A DNA stretch of 54,919 bases, from positions 1 through 54,919 of the forward strand of contig JAKFWF010000037.1 of assembly GCA_021730785.1 (NCBI GenBank), written 5' to 3'. Below the pieces are notes generated by a model. The model did no database searches and was not told the DNA's origin. It saw only the letters and a list, made by a program, of their open reading frames with translations. This DNA comes from Hyphomicrobiaceae bacterium. Lineage in GTDB: Bacteria; Pseudomonadota; Alphaproteobacteria; Rhizobiales; Hyphomicrobiaceae. The translations under genes were made by a program, and so were the position numbers. Below, one piece after another: positions 27,271 to 36,633 of this stretch (position 1 is the stretch's first letter; every line of letters starts with the position of its first letter).

Positions 27271-27725
27271 GGGGTCTCGGGCGGCGGCGGTGTCAGGACG
27301 AGGTCGGCGAGCCGTAGGACAACGACTTGTTCAAAGGAGCGCACGCGCTTGTCCTCCGTAATCAGGAATTGGCAGGAAAATTCATGTGCGGTTGCGGCAT
27401 GAATCGCATCAGCCAATTTCATGCCGAGCGCGCCTCCGAGCTGCGCACTTGTCCGCAAAATTTCCAAACTCACTGGTTGGCGCAAGAGGCCTTCGCGGGG
27501 AGCGAGTAATTGCTCGTACAGAGCAATCAACTCCTGCTGTCCAAGCCTGAGTGGCCGGATCAATACCTCTGCGAGCGTGAGTTCACTGGTGACCAGTTGC
27601 CACTTTTTGGAATCTGCCCCTGAAAATAGATCCGAGACGGGAGCGCGAGCGCTTTCAACACCCTCTGCAAAAGCGATGAATGTATTGATGTCCATATAAA
27701 TTCGTGCGCCGACGAGGCGTTCCAT
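27267..27725 (-). CDS. PIN-domain toxin, VapC-like
   Basis: A 152-residue PIN-domain ribonuclease. The acidic set is visible: Asp12 (IYMDINTFIAF), Glu53 (TLAEV), Asp106 (KLADAIHAATA) and Asp125 (ITEDKRVRSF). Such toxins cut tRNA or other RNA when not bound by antitoxin. The start at 27725 lies 1 nt after the antitoxin stop; a longer start at 27767 would overlap the antitoxin. It sits between yejE and yejF and overlaps yejF by ATGA, which is unusual for an acquired module. Confidence 0.82.
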   Translation of the reverse strand: MERLVGARIYMDINTFIAFAEGVESARAPVSDLFSGADSKKWQLVTSELTLAEVLIRPLRLGQQELIALYEQLLAPREGLLRQPVSLEILRTSAQLGGALGMKLADAIHAATAHEFSCQFLITEDKRVRSFEQVVVLRLADLVLTPPPPETP

Positions 27726-27726
27726 A

Positions 27727-27957
27727 TCAATCCCACTCGTCGCGAAGCGCTCGAACATGGTCCACAACCTTTTGGGTCGTATCCAACCCGGTCTTCGCGG
27801 CGCCGAACAATTCCATGATCGGCCGCAATTTTTTCGGATCAGGCTCGGGCTCGACCGTCACCCTGACACGCGTGGTCGCGTCCAGCCCGGGGCGCAAGTG
27901 CTCTGGCAACTCTGCTGCCAGCACGTGTTCAGTAACGATCGGTTTCAATTCGGTCAT
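27727..27957 (-). CDS. VapB-like antitoxin
   Basis: A 76-residue small acidic/basic mixed protein directly upstream of the PIN toxin, so its role is inferred from position. I do not recognise a DNA-binding motif; the sequence PDPKKLRPIMELFGAAKTG and the charged helix VVDHVRALRDEW suit a toxin-wrapping tail. The start is ATG 27957 with AGGG 9 nt upstream; a GTG at 27966 is also in frame. It begins about 10 nt after the yejE stop. Confidence 0.65.
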   Translation of the reverse strand: MTELKPIVTEHVLAAELPEHLRPGLDATTRVRVTVEPEPDPKKLRPIMELFGAAKTGLDTTQKVVDHVRALRDEWD

Positions 27958-27967
27958 GCCCTTCACC

Positions 27968-29158
27968 CTACCGGAAGGTCTTGCGGGGGTCGAGCGCGTC
28001 GCGCACCGCTTCGCCGATGAAGATCAACAGACTGAGCAGCACGGCGATGGTGAAGAACGCGGTCAGCGATAGCCACGGCGCCTGCAGGTTGGCCTTGCCC
28101 TGCGCCAGCAATTCGCCGAGCGAGGCGGACCCCGGCGGCAGCCCCAGCCCGAGGAAATCGAGCGACGTCAGCGCCGTGACCGCGCCCGACAACTGGAAGG
28201 GGAGGAAGGTAAGCGTCGCCACCATCGCATTCGGCAACAGGTGCTTGAACATGATTCGGGCGTTCGACAGACCGAGCGCGCGCGCCGCCGTCACGTATTC
28301 GAAGTTTCGTCCGCGCAGGAACTCGGCGCGCACGACGCTGACCAGCGACACCCAGTTGAACGCCAGCAGAATGAACAACAGTGTCCAGAACCCTGGGATG
28401 AGCACCGAGGAAATAATGATCAGAACATAGAGTTCCGGAATCGAATTCCAAACCTCGAGGACGCGCTGGAACACGAGGTCGACGCGGCCGCCGAAGTAGC
28501 CCTGGATGGCGCCGGCCGTAATCCCGATGATCGACGACAGAACGGTCAGGATCAGCGCAAACAGCACCGACACGCGGAAGCCGTAGATCGCGCGCGCCAG
28601 CACATCGCGGCCCTGGTCGTCGGTGCCGAGCCAGTTGCGGTTGCCGAATTGCTGGAAGCGCGCGATCTGGTCGGCGGGTGCCTCGCAAAGTTCGCCCTTG
28701 GCCGCCCACGAGGGCGGTGCCGGGAAGCCGAGGCAGCGGCCTTCAGAATTTTTGTAGCGGGGATAATCCTTGTTGATGGTGCCGTAGGAATAGCGCACCA
28801 GCGGCCACAGCATCCAGCCGTTCTTCTCGATCTCGCCGGCGACCTCGGGATCGCGATAGTCGGTCACGGCGAGGAAGCCGCCGAACTTCGATTCTGGGTA
28901 GTCAAACAGCAGGGGCGACAGCATCTCGCCCTTGTAGCGCACGAAGATAGGCCGGTCGTTGGAGATCAGCTCGGCGCCGAGCGTGGCGAAGAACAACCCG
29001 AGGAAGATCCACAGGCTCCAGTAGCCGCGGCGGTTCGACTTGAAGTTCTGCCAGCGGCGCAGGTTGATTGGCGTCACGCGGACGCGCTCGGCCATCCACC
29101 TGGCGAACGAGCCATCGCGTGCCACTTCGAGCTTGGTTGCTGGATTGCGTGCGTCCAC
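27968..29158 (-). CDS. yejE: peptide ABC transporter permease YejE
   Basis: About 396 residues from the GTG at 29158 (GAGGG 7 nt upstream, just past the yejB stop); ATG 29095 would give a start close to that of E. coli YejE. The family opening INLRRWQNFKSNRRGYWSLWIF, a large periplasmic loop (TDYRDPEVAGEI... NWLGTDDQGRDVLARAIYG) and the C-terminal permease core with GLDFLGLGLP-type sequence are clear. It forms the membrane pore with YejB. Confidence 0.92.
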   Translation of the reverse strand: MDARNPATKLEVARDGSFARWMAERVRVTPINLRRWQNFKSNRRGYWSLWIFLGLFFATLGAELISNDRPIFVRYKGEMLSPLLFDYPESKFGGFLAVTDYRDPEVAGEIEKNGWMLWPLVRYSYGTINKDYPRYKNSEGRCLGFPAPPSWAAKGELCEAPADQIARFQQFGNRNWLGTDDQGRDVLARAIYGFRVSVLFALILTVLSSIIGITAGAIQGYFGGRVDLVFQRVLEVWNSIPELYVLIIISSVLIPGFWTLLFILLAFNWVSLVSVVRAEFLRGRNFEYVTAARALGLSNARIMFKHLLPNAMVATLTFLPFQLSGAVTALTSLDFLGLGLPPGSASLGELLAQGKANLQAPWLSLTAFFTIAVLLSLLIFIGEAVRDALDPRKTFR

Positions 29159-29166
29159 GTCGGCCC

Positions 29167-30300
29167 TCAAACCTCCCGGCTTTCGAAGTCGATGCGCGGG
29201 TCGACCAGGGTATAGATGAAGTCCGAGAACAGTTTCACCACCATCCCCATCAGCGAGAATATGAACAGCGTCGCGAACACCACCGGGTAGTCGCGGTTGA
29301 TCAAACTTTCGAAGCTGAGCAGGCCCAAGCCATCGAGCGAGAAAATGGTCTCGATCAGCAGCGACCCGGTGAAAAACGCGTGGATGAAGGCGCCTGGAAA
29401 GCCCGCGATCACCAGCAGCATGGCGTTGCGAAACACGTGCCCGTACAGCACCCGGTTCTCGGTCAGGCCCTTGGCGCGCGCCGTCATCACATACTGTTTG
29501 CGCACCTCGTCGATAAACGAGTTCTTGGTCAGGAATGCACTCGTCGTAAAGGCACCGAGCGACATCGCCGTCAACGGCAGCGCGAGGTGCCAGAAGTAGT
29601 CGCGCACACACCCCGCATTGACCGCGCACGCCCAGAAGCCGAAGCTCTTGTAGGCGTCAGAGTGGAGCCCGCGCGAGGGGAACCACTGGAAAAACGAGCC
29701 GCCGGCGAACACCACCAGCAGGAACACACCGACCAGGAAGCCCGGCACCGCATAGCCAACGACCAAGGCGCCGCTGGTCCAGACATCGAACTTTTCCCCA
29801 TCGTGCATCGCCTTGCGAATGCCGAGCGGAATCGAAATCAGGTAGCTGAGCAAGGTCACCCAGATGCCGAGCGAAATCGACACGGGCAGCTTTTCCTTCA
29901 CCAGCTGCAACACGCTGACATCACGGAAATAGCTCTTGCCGAAGTCGAAGGTGGCGTAGCTTTTGAGCAGGATCCAGAAGCGTTCGTAGGCTGGCTTGTC
30001 GAGGCCGAACTGCTTTTCCAACGACTTGATGAACTCTGGATCGAGCCCCTGGGCGCCGCGGTACCTGGCGCCGGAAGCGCCGCCGCCCGGGGTCGTCTGC
30101 TGCTGGCTGCCGGTGCCGAGGCCATCACCCTGGCCGCCACTGACGCGCGAGGTTGCCGATACGTCGTTGCCGGACAGCTGTGCGATGATCTTCTCAACCG
30201 GCCCGCCGGGCAAGAACTGCGTGATCGCGAACGTCACCAGCATGATCCCGAACAGTGTCGGGATGATGAGCAGCAGGCGCTTCAACAGATAGGCTGCCAT
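29167..30300 (-). CDS. yejB: peptide ABC transporter permease YejB
   Basis: A 377-residue permease. It opens with MAAYLLKRLLLIIPTLFGIM, typical of the DppB/OppB family, and has the YejB-specific insertion with GPEFIKSLEKQFGLDKP-like sequence. The EAA loop RAKGLTENRVLYGHVFRNAML is near the C-terminus. About 50 residues after the first membrane segment there is a low-complexity stretch rich in Gly, Gln and Ser (about residues 55-80), longer than in E. coli. Confidence 0.93.
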   Translation of the reverse strand: MAAYLLKRLLLIIPTLFGIMLVTFAITQFLPGGPVEKIIAQLSGNDVSATSRVSGGQGDGLGTGSQQQTTPGGGASGARYRGAQGLDPEFIKSLEKQFGLDKPAYERFWILLKSYATFDFGKSYFRDVSVLQLVKEKLPVSISLGIWVTLLSYLISIPLGIRKAMHDGEKFDVWTSGALVVGYAVPGFLVGVFLLVVFAGGSFFQWFPSRGLHSDAYKSFGFWACAVNAGCVRDYFWHLALPLTAMSLGAFTTSAFLTKNSFIDEVRKQYVMTARAKGLTENRVLYGHVFRNAMLLVIAGFPGAFIHAFFTGSLLIETIFSLDGLGLLSFESLINRDYPVVFATLFIFSLMGMVVKLFSDFIYTLVDPRIDFESREV

Positions 30301-30328
30301 ACGGGGTTAAGTCCTCGTGGATCGCAAA

Positions 30329-32209
30329 TCAGTTGGACTTCAACTTGGCAGCTTTCGCCGGATCAAACCACCAGGTGTCGATGATGCCACGATCATAGCG
30401 CGGTTTCACCGCCGGGCGGTCGAACTTGTCCCAGTAGGCAATGTTGTGGGACGCCTTGAACCAGTTCGACACCCAGTAGGTGTTGGCGCGCAGCACCCGG
30501 TCGAGGGCGCTGGCAGCGAAGTTGGCTTGCGTGCGGGTCTTGGCCTGGGCGATGTGCACGATCATGGCATCGACCACCGGGTCCTTGATGCCGGACCGGT
30601 TGAGGCTGCCGCTCACGTCGGCAGTCTCCGAGCCGAAGTAACCCTTGAGTTCCACCCCCGGCGTCAGCCGCATGACGAACCGCGTGCCGATCACATCATA
30701 GTCGAACTCCTTGGCGCGGCGCTCGTACTGGGCCGGGTCGATCCGGCGCAAAGTCGCATTGATGCCGACACGTTTGAGGTTTTCGACGTAGGGCCCGAGA
30801 ATACGCTCGGTCGAGGGATCGATGATCAGGAATTCGAGGTCGAGCGACTCGCCCTTCGCGTTGAACCGGCGACCGTCCTTGACCACCCAGCCGGCCGCCG
30901 TCAGCAGCGCATCGGCGTCACGCAGCAGCTTGCGATCCTTGCCCGACGCATCGCTGACGGGCGGCAGGTAGGGCTCGCCGAACACGGAGGGCGGCAGTTG
31001 CGCCCGGAACGGCTCGAGCAGGGCCAGTTCGGCTGCTGAAGGAGGTCCGACCGCCTTCATGTCCGAGTTCTCGAAGTAGCTGTGCGTGCGCTTGTACAGG
31101 TTCGAGAAGATGTTGTTGTTCAGCCATTCGTAGTCGAACAGCAAATCGAGGGCCTGGCGCACGCGCACGTCGGCGAACTTCGCCCGGCGCGTATTGATGA
31201 AGAAGCCCTGCGTGCCAGAGGGGTTGTCGTCGGGCAGCGTGACGCGCAGCACCCGGCCCTCCTTTGCCGCTGGAAAGTCGTAGGCGGTCACCCAGTCGCG
31301 CGCGGTGAATTCCTCGCGCAGATCGTAGACGCCAGCCTTGAAGCCTTCGAGGCCGGCGGTGCGGTCCTTGTAGTATTCGTAGCGCACCTCGTCGAAGTTA
31401 TAGCGGCCACGGTTGATAGGCAGGTCCTTTGCCCAATAATCATCGCGGCGCTTATAGGTGACGTAGCGGCCCTGGGTGAAATCGCTGACCTTGTAGGGGC
31501 CGGAGCCGAGCACCGGCTCGAGTGAGGTTTCCTCGAAATTGCGTGTGGCGTAGAAGGCTTTCGACAGCACCGGCAGGCCGGCCACCAGCAGCGGCAGATC
31601 GCGCGTTTGCTCACCCTGGAAGGTATAGCGCACCGTCGCGAGGTCGATCGCCTCGGCTTTGATCACGTCGCGCAGCAGCAGGCGATATTGCGGGTGGCCC
31701 TTCGCCTTCAGCGTGTCGAAGGTGAAGACCACATCTTCGGCGGTCAGTTGGCCGCCATCGGAGAACTTCGCCTCGGCCCGCAGCGCGAACGTGATCGACT
31801 TGCCGTCGGCGGCGATGTCGGCCGTCTTGGCGACGAGGCCATACATGCTGTCGGGCTCGTCGGCGGCGCGTTCCATCAGGGTGTCGAACGTGGCGCTCAG
31901 CCCCTGCGCCGCGTCACCCTTCAGGATGAAGCCGTTGAAGCTATCGAAGGTCGTCAACGCGCCCGTGCCGACGGTCGACAGACGGCCGCCCTTCGGCGCA
32001 TTCGGATTGACGTAGTCGAAGTGCTTGAAGTCGGCCGGATACTTGAGATCACCGAACGTCGAGATGCCATGCCGCGGTTCGGCGTGGGCGGCAGCGCCAA
32101 CCAGCATGGCGCTCGCCAGTAGCGCTCCCCAAAGGGCCGTCATCCCGGCGCGGGCCTGAATGATGGGGGTCGGGAACTGTGGGTCGATCTCAGCGGCGAC
32201 TGTTTGCAT
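30329..32209 (-). CDS. peptide-binding protein YejA-like (copy 1)
   Basis: A 626-residue extracellular solute-binding protein of the family-5 type. The signal peptide probably begins at the internal Met23 (MTALWGALLASAMLVGAAAHAEP), so ATG 32143 is an alternative to 32209; the latter has GGGGGAAG upstream. The YejA signatures YPADFKHFDYVNPNAPKGG and VLGSGPYKV are clear. It lies 6 nt after a second binding-protein gene of the same family and upstream of yejB. Confidence 0.9.
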   Translation of the reverse strand: MQTVAAEIDPQFPTPIIQARAGMTALWGALLASAMLVGAAAHAEPRHGISTFGDLKYPADFKHFDYVNPNAPKGGRLSTVGTGALTTFDSFNGFILKGDAAQGLSATFDTLMERAADEPDSMYGLVAKTADIAADGKSITFALRAEAKFSDGGQLTAEDVVFTFDTLKAKGHPQYRLLLRDVIKAEAIDLATVRYTFQGEQTRDLPLLVAGLPVLSKAFYATRNFEETSLEPVLGSGPYKVSDFTQGRYVTYKRRDDYWAKDLPINRGRYNFDEVRYEYYKDRTAGLEGFKAGVYDLREEFTARDWVTAYDFPAAKEGRVLRVTLPDDNPSGTQGFFINTRRAKFADVRVRQALDLLFDYEWLNNNIFSNLYKRTHSYFENSDMKAVGPPSAAELALLEPFRAQLPPSVFGEPYLPPVSDASGKDRKLLRDADALLTAAGWVVKDGRRFNAKGESLDLEFLIIDPSTERILGPYVENLKRVGINATLRRIDPAQYERRAKEFDYDVIGTRFVMRLTPGVELKGYFGSETADVSGSLNRSGIKDPVVDAMIVHIAQAKTRTQANFAASALDRVLRANTYWVSNWFKASHNIAYWDKFDRPAVKPRYDRGIIDTWWFDPAKAAKLKSN

Positions 32210-32215
32210 AGGTGT

Positions 32216-34090
32216 TCACTTCCCCCGATCCGGACCGAGCTTGGCGGCCGCCGCCTCGTCGAGCCACCATACCTGCTGGAACGACGTCGCCTGGGACGGC
32301 AGTCTCGCCGGCCGCCCGAACATGTTCCACGTGGCGACCCAGTCATTGGGATTGCGCCATTGCGGCACTGCGAGATGGCTCCATTGCAGCACGCGGTCCA
32401 GCGCCCGTGTGGCCGCCACCAGTTCGGTGCGGTCCTTGGCGAACACGATTTTCTCGATGATCTTGTCGACGGCTGGGCTCTTCAGGCCGCTGGTATTATT
32501 GCTGCCCGCCTTGTCCGCGGCGGCAGAGCCCCAGAAATCGCGCTGCTCATTGCCGGGCGAGTTCGACTGGGCAACGGTGTCGGTGATGATGTCGTAGTCG
32601 AAGTCGGTCTGCCGGCGCTGATATTGCGACGTATCGACGATGCGCAGCGTTGCTTTCACGCCGAGCTTTTCGAGATTGGCCTTGAACGGCAAGATCACGC
32701 GCTCGAAATCCGGCTGTGCTTCCAGGAACTCGACCGTCAGCTGCTCGCCCTTGGCGTTGGTCAGCACGCCGTTCTTCACGGTGTAGCCGGCTTCGGCGAA
32801 CAGCTTGGCGGCCATCGACAGGTTGCGCCGCACGGCCTCCGGCGAGCCGTTGACGGGGTTCTTCCACTCGGTGGTGAAGACGTCTGGTGGAATCTCTTTC
32901 TCGACCTCCTTGAGGATCTCGAGTTCGCGGCCCTGCGGCAACCCGGATGAGGCCAGTTCGGAGTTGCCGAAGTAGCCATCGACGCGCTTGTAGAGGCCGA
33001 AGAACAAATTCTGGTTGGCGAACTCGAAATCGAAGGCGAGGTTGAACGCCTGGCGCACGCGCGGGTCCTGGAACTTCGGCCGCCGTAGGTTGAAAAAGAA
33101 GCCCTGCATGGGGGCGAGCGACTTCGTCTCGATCTCGTTCTTGATCACGCGGCCCTGCTTGACCGCGTCGAAATCATACCGCGTCGACCAGTCCTTGGCG
33201 CTGCTTTCACGCCAGAAATCGATCTGGCCGGACTTGAAGCCTTCGAAGGCCGGCGTCTTGTCGAGATAGTAGGTATAGCGCAGCTCGCCGAAGTTCCATT
33301 GCCCCTTGGTGACAGGCAGATCCTTGGCCCACCAGTCGGCCACGCGCTCGTAGACGATGCTGCGATTGGCATCGATCGACTTGATCCGGTAGGGGCCGGA
33401 ACCGAGCGGAATGTCGAGCGTCGATTTATCGAGATCGCGCGGCTCACCGTTCGACCCCTTGGCCTCCCAGAAGTGCTTTGGCAGAACCTGCAACTGCCCG
33501 ACGATCGTCGGCAACTCGCGATTGCCTTTTTCGTCGAAGCGGAAGGTGACCTCGCGCTCGCCGGTCTTCTCGGTTTTGATGACGTTCTTGTAGTAGGCGC
33601 TGAGGCGCGGATTGGCTTTCTTCTGCGCCTCCATCGAAAAGATCACGTCCTCGGGCGTGATCGGCTGGCCGTCGTGAAAGCGGGCGCCATCGCGCAGCCG
33701 GAACGTGGCGGACGAGAAGTCAGCTGGAAAGGACACCCACTCGCAGACGAGACAATATTCGGCCGAAGGCTCGTCCGGACTGCTGGCCATGAGGGCTGAG
33801 TGGATGGGCGAGCTGAGAATGCCGAGGCCGGCCGCGGCCCGCCCCTTGATACTGAACGGGTTCAGGCTGTCGAAGCCACCCAGCGTCCACAGCCTGACGA
33901 CGCCGCCCTTCGGCGCATCCGGGTTGACCCAGTCGAAGTGCTTGAAGTCAGGCCCGAATTTCGGTTCGCCAACGAGCGAGAGGGCGTGATGCTTCTTATC
34001 GGCTGCGGTTTGTGCCTGCGCTGGCACCGACATGGCCGCGCCAGCCACCAGCGCTGCCGCCGCTGCAATCAACCGAACGAGAGATGTCAT
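32216..34090 (-). CDS. peptide-binding protein YejA-like (copy 2)
   Basis: A 624-residue family-5 binding protein with a Sec signal (MTSLVRLIAAAAALVAG...AQAQ). It shares the PDFKHFDWVNPDAPKGG, PLGSGPYRIKS and LAPMQGFFFNLRRPKF blocks with copy 1, so the two are tandem paralogues that have diverged well beyond recent duplication. AAGGAG lies about 11 nt upstream of the start. First gene of the yej operon. The two copies probably feed different peptides to one permease. Confidence 0.91.
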   Translation of the reverse strand: MTSLVRLIAAAAALVAGAAMSVPAQAQTAADKKHHALSLVGEPKFGPDFKHFDWVNPDAPKGGVVRLWTLGGFDSLNPFSIKGRAAAGLGILSSPIHSALMASSPDEPSAEYCLVCEWVSFPADFSSATFRLRDGARFHDGQPITPEDVIFSMEAQKKANPRLSAYYKNVIKTEKTGEREVTFRFDEKGNRELPTIVGQLQVLPKHFWEAKGSNGEPRDLDKSTLDIPLGSGPYRIKSIDANRSIVYERVADWWAKDLPVTKGQWNFGELRYTYYLDKTPAFEGFKSGQIDFWRESSAKDWSTRYDFDAVKQGRVIKNEIETKSLAPMQGFFFNLRRPKFQDPRVRQAFNLAFDFEFANQNLFFGLYKRVDGYFGNSELASSGLPQGRELEILKEVEKEIPPDVFTTEWKNPVNGSPEAVRRNLSMAAKLFAEAGYTVKNGVLTNAKGEQLTVEFLEAQPDFERVILPFKANLEKLGVKATLRIVDTSQYQRRQTDFDYDIITDTVAQSNSPGNEQRDFWGSAAADKAGSNNTSGLKSPAVDKIIEKIVFAKDRTELVAATRALDRVLQWSHLAVPQWRNPNDWVATWNMFGRPARLPSQATSFQQVWWLDEAAAAKLGPDRGK

Positions 34091-34226
34091 CGGGCGCTCG
34101 TCTCCTTGAACCGCACACTCGCCTTTCGAACCTTATGCCACGACTGAAGCACTACGACCCCGCCAATTTCTTGGCGAGGCCGGTTAAATTCCTGTCATCC
34201 TAGCAGGTTGCGACCGTTCGGCGCGC

Positions 34227-34772
34227 CTACTTCGGCATAGCCGAGGGCGTGTCGCTGAGCGTGCGCAGGTAGACCATGAGTTCGGCCAGTTCGCCCGCGT
34301 CCTTGATGCCGGCAAAGGCCATCTTGTTGCCGGGAATGGCCGCTGCCGGCGCAACGATGTAGGGGATGAGGCTGTCCCAGGTCCATTCGCCGCCCTTAGC
34401 CTTCATGGCGTTCGAGTAGTTGAATCCTTCCGTGCCGCCGACCTTGCGGCCGACCACGCCCCACAGATTGGGCCCGATGCCGTTCTTGCCGCCCTTGTCG
34501 GGAGTATGGCAGCTCGTGCACTTCTTGAACACGGCCGCGCCCGCATCTGCCGTCGCGGTCGCCATCCTCTCGGCGATCTTGGGCATGGCGAGCCCCGTGT
34601 CCGGCTGCGCGGTGTCGACCAGCGAAGCGACCTTGGGTGCGGGCAGGGTGTAGCCGACGACCTTCGACTTCGCACCGCTCTTCCAGATCTCGATTGCCGT
34701 CGCCGAGCCGAAAATCACCAGCAGCGCGGACAGGACCGCCGCGGCGATCTTATTGAATTCATGGCCGTCCAT
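34227..34772 (-). CDS. membrane-anchored cytochrome c, CycM-like
   Basis: A 181-residue class I cytochrome c. An uncleaved signal anchor (AAAVLSALLVIFGSATAIEIW, about residues 10-30) tethers it to the inner membrane, a Pro/Ala linker follows, and haem binds CTSCH at 85-89. The axial Met lies in GNKMAFAGI. The GTEGFNYSNAMKAKGGEWT segment matches CycM/c552 proteins that carry electrons from bc1 to oxidase. GAAGGA lies upstream of the chosen ATG. It is divergent from kdsB. Confidence 0.9.
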   Translation of the reverse strand: MDGHEFNKIAAAVLSALLVIFGSATAIEIWKSGAKSKVVGYTLPAPKVASLVDTAQPDTGLAMPKIAERMATATADAGAAVFKKCTSCHTPDKGGKNGIGPNLWGVVGRKVGGTEGFNYSNAMKAKGGEWTWDSLIPYIVAPAAAIPGNKMAFAGIKDAGELAELMVYLRTLSDTPSAMPK

Positions 34773-34921
34773 CAGATGTAATCCTTCAGAAACTGCGGCA
34801 CCCGTGTGCGCGCGGACTATAGAAATTATCGAACCGCTTGCAACGGGCTTAGGCCCACTTCTAAGTGCGGGGAAGCGAGACGAATTGTCACCCGCCCGAA
34901 CCGTTGCCGAGAGCCGAGCCG

Positions 34922-35665
34922 ATGAAAAACGCCCTGATCGTCGTGCCTGCCCGCATGCAGGCGACCCGGCTGCCCGGCAAGCCGATGGCCGACATCCATG
35001 GCGAGCCGATGATCGTGCATGTGTGGCGCCGGGCCATGCAATCGGGCGTCGGGCGAGTTGTGGTGGCAACCGACAGCGAGGCGATCGTCACGGCCATCGC
35101 CAAGGCCGGCGGCGAAGCGGTAATGACGCGCTCCGACCATGCGTCCGGCTCCGACCGGGTGTTCGAGACGGTGCAGAAGGTCGATCCCGCAGGCCGCGCG
35201 GAGTTCATCATCAACCTGCAGGGCGATTTGCCGACGCTCGATCCGTGGTTGGTGGAAGCGTGCGCCGCCCCCTTGCATGACCCTGGCCCCGACATCGCGA
35301 CGCTGGCCGCCGAAATCACCGACGAAAACGAGAAGACCGCATCCAGCGTGGTGAAGGCAATCGGCACGCCATTGACCGCGCGGCGGTTGCGCGCGCTCTA
35401 CTTCACGCGCGCCACAGCACCGTGGGGTGAGGGCGCGCTGTACCACCACATCGGCATCTATGCCTACCGGCGCGCCGCCCTGGAACGGTTCGTATCGCTG
35501 CCGCCGTCACCCCTGGAGATGCGCGAGAAACTCGAGCAACTGCGGGCGCTTGAAGCCGGCATGCGCATCGACGTGGCCGTCGTTGACACGGTTCCGCTCG
35601 GTGTCGATACTCCCCACGACCTCGAACGCGCCCGGCAGATGCTAGCTTCAGGACCGAAGTCCTGA
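34922..35665 (+). CDS. kdsB: 3-deoxy-manno-octulosonate cytidylyltransferase KdsB
   Basis: A 247-residue CMP-KDO synthetase that activates KDO for lipopolysaccharide inner core. The nucleotide-binding [18 protein letters not shown], the ATDSEAIV and the [11 protein letters not shown] motifs (cf. the family NVQGDEP) and the final [13 protein letters not shown] block are typical. GAGCCG precedes the start; the ATG at 34922 gives the expected N-terminus. Confidence 0.96.
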   Translation: MKNALIVVPARMQATRLPGKPMADIHGEPMIVHVWRRAMQSGVGRVVVATDSEAIVTAIAKAGGEAVMTRSDHASGSDRVFETVQKVDPAGRAEFIINLQGDLPTLDPWLVEACAAPLHDPGPDIATLAAEITDENEKTASSVVKAIGTPLTARRLRALYFTRATAPWGEGALYHHIGIYAYRRAALERFVSLPPSPLEMREKLEQLRALEAGMRIDVAVVDTVPLGVDTPHDLERARQMLASGPKS

Positions 35666-35706
35666 GGTGCCGACTTCGGCAGCCCTACATAGAAAAGCCC
35701 TCGATC

Positions 35707-36633
35707 ATGCCCTCGACCACGTCTCGCGCCGCCACGTCCTCCGGTCCCTCGGCACCGAAAGGCACTGCGCAATCGCGCCGGATCGCCTACCAGGGCGAGG
35801 CGGGGGCGAACTCGCATATCGCCTGTTCGCAGGTGTTTCCCGACCTCGAGCCGATGCCGTGTCCGACCTTCGAGGACGCGCTAGCCGCCGTGAAATCGGG
35901 CGAAGCCCGCTACGCCATGATCCCGATTGAGAATTCGCTGGCCGGTCGCGTCGCCGACATCCACCACATGATGCCGAATGCAGGGCTCTACATCATCGGC
36001 GAGTACTTCCTGCCGATCCGTTTCCAGCTGATGGCAATCAAGGGCGCAAAGCTCAGCGATATCAAAGACGTCTATAGCCATGTCCATGCCCTTGGACAGT
36101 GCCGCCACATCACGCGCAAACTTGGCGTGAAGGCGCATGTGGCTGGCGACACGGCCGGAGCCGCACGGCAGGTTTCCGAATGGGGCGATAAGTCCAAGGC
36201 GGCGCTGGCACCGCGGCTGGCGGCCGAGGTCTACGGTCTCGACATCCTGGCGGAAAACGTCGAGGACGAGGCGCACAACACTACACGCTTCGTCATCCTT
36301 GCTGCCGAACCCGATGACGCGCCGCCCGGCGACGGCATGTTCGTCACCACGTTCCTGTTCCGGGTGCGCAACGTACCGGCCGCGCTGTACAAGGCGATGG
36401 GCGGGTTTGCGACCAATGGCGTCAACATCACCAAGCTCGAATCCTATCAGATCGAAGGCAGCTTCACCGCGACCGTGTTCTATGCCGACATCGAAGGCCA
36501 CCCTTCGGACCGCAACGTGCGCCTGGCTCTCGAAGAACTGTCGTTCTTCTCGACCGAGCTCCGAATTCTCGGCACCTATCCGGCAAGCGACTTTCGCATG
36601 GAAGCGCGCCGCCGCGCGGCCGGGCCCGTCTGA
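35707..36633 (+). CDS. pheA: prephenate dehydratase
   Basis: A 308-residue monofunctional prephenate dehydratase with a C-terminal ACT domain, the committed enzyme of phenylalanine synthesis. The catalytic region is RIAYQGEAGANSH and the TRF motif (NTTRFVIL) carries the key Thr. The phenylalanine-binding ESYQIEGSFTATVFYADIEGH marks the ACT domain, so feedback inhibition is expected. The first 25 residues are low-complexity Ser/Thr/Ala. rimM starts immediately after the stop. Confidence 0.95.
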   Translation: MPSTTSRAATSSGPSAPKGTAQSRRIAYQGEAGANSHIACSQVFPDLEPMPCPTFEDALAAVKSGEARYAMIPIENSLAGRVADIHHMMPNAGLYIIGEYFLPIRFQLMAIKGAKLSDIKDVYSHVHALGQCRHITRKLGVKAHVAGDTAGAARQVSEWGDKSKAALAPRLAAEVYGLDILAENVEDEAHNTTRFVILAAEPDDAPPGDGMFVTTFLFRVRNVPAALYKAMGGFATNGVNITKLESYQIEGSFTATVFYADIEGHPSDRNVRLALEELSFFSTELRILGTYPASDFRMEARRRAAGPV

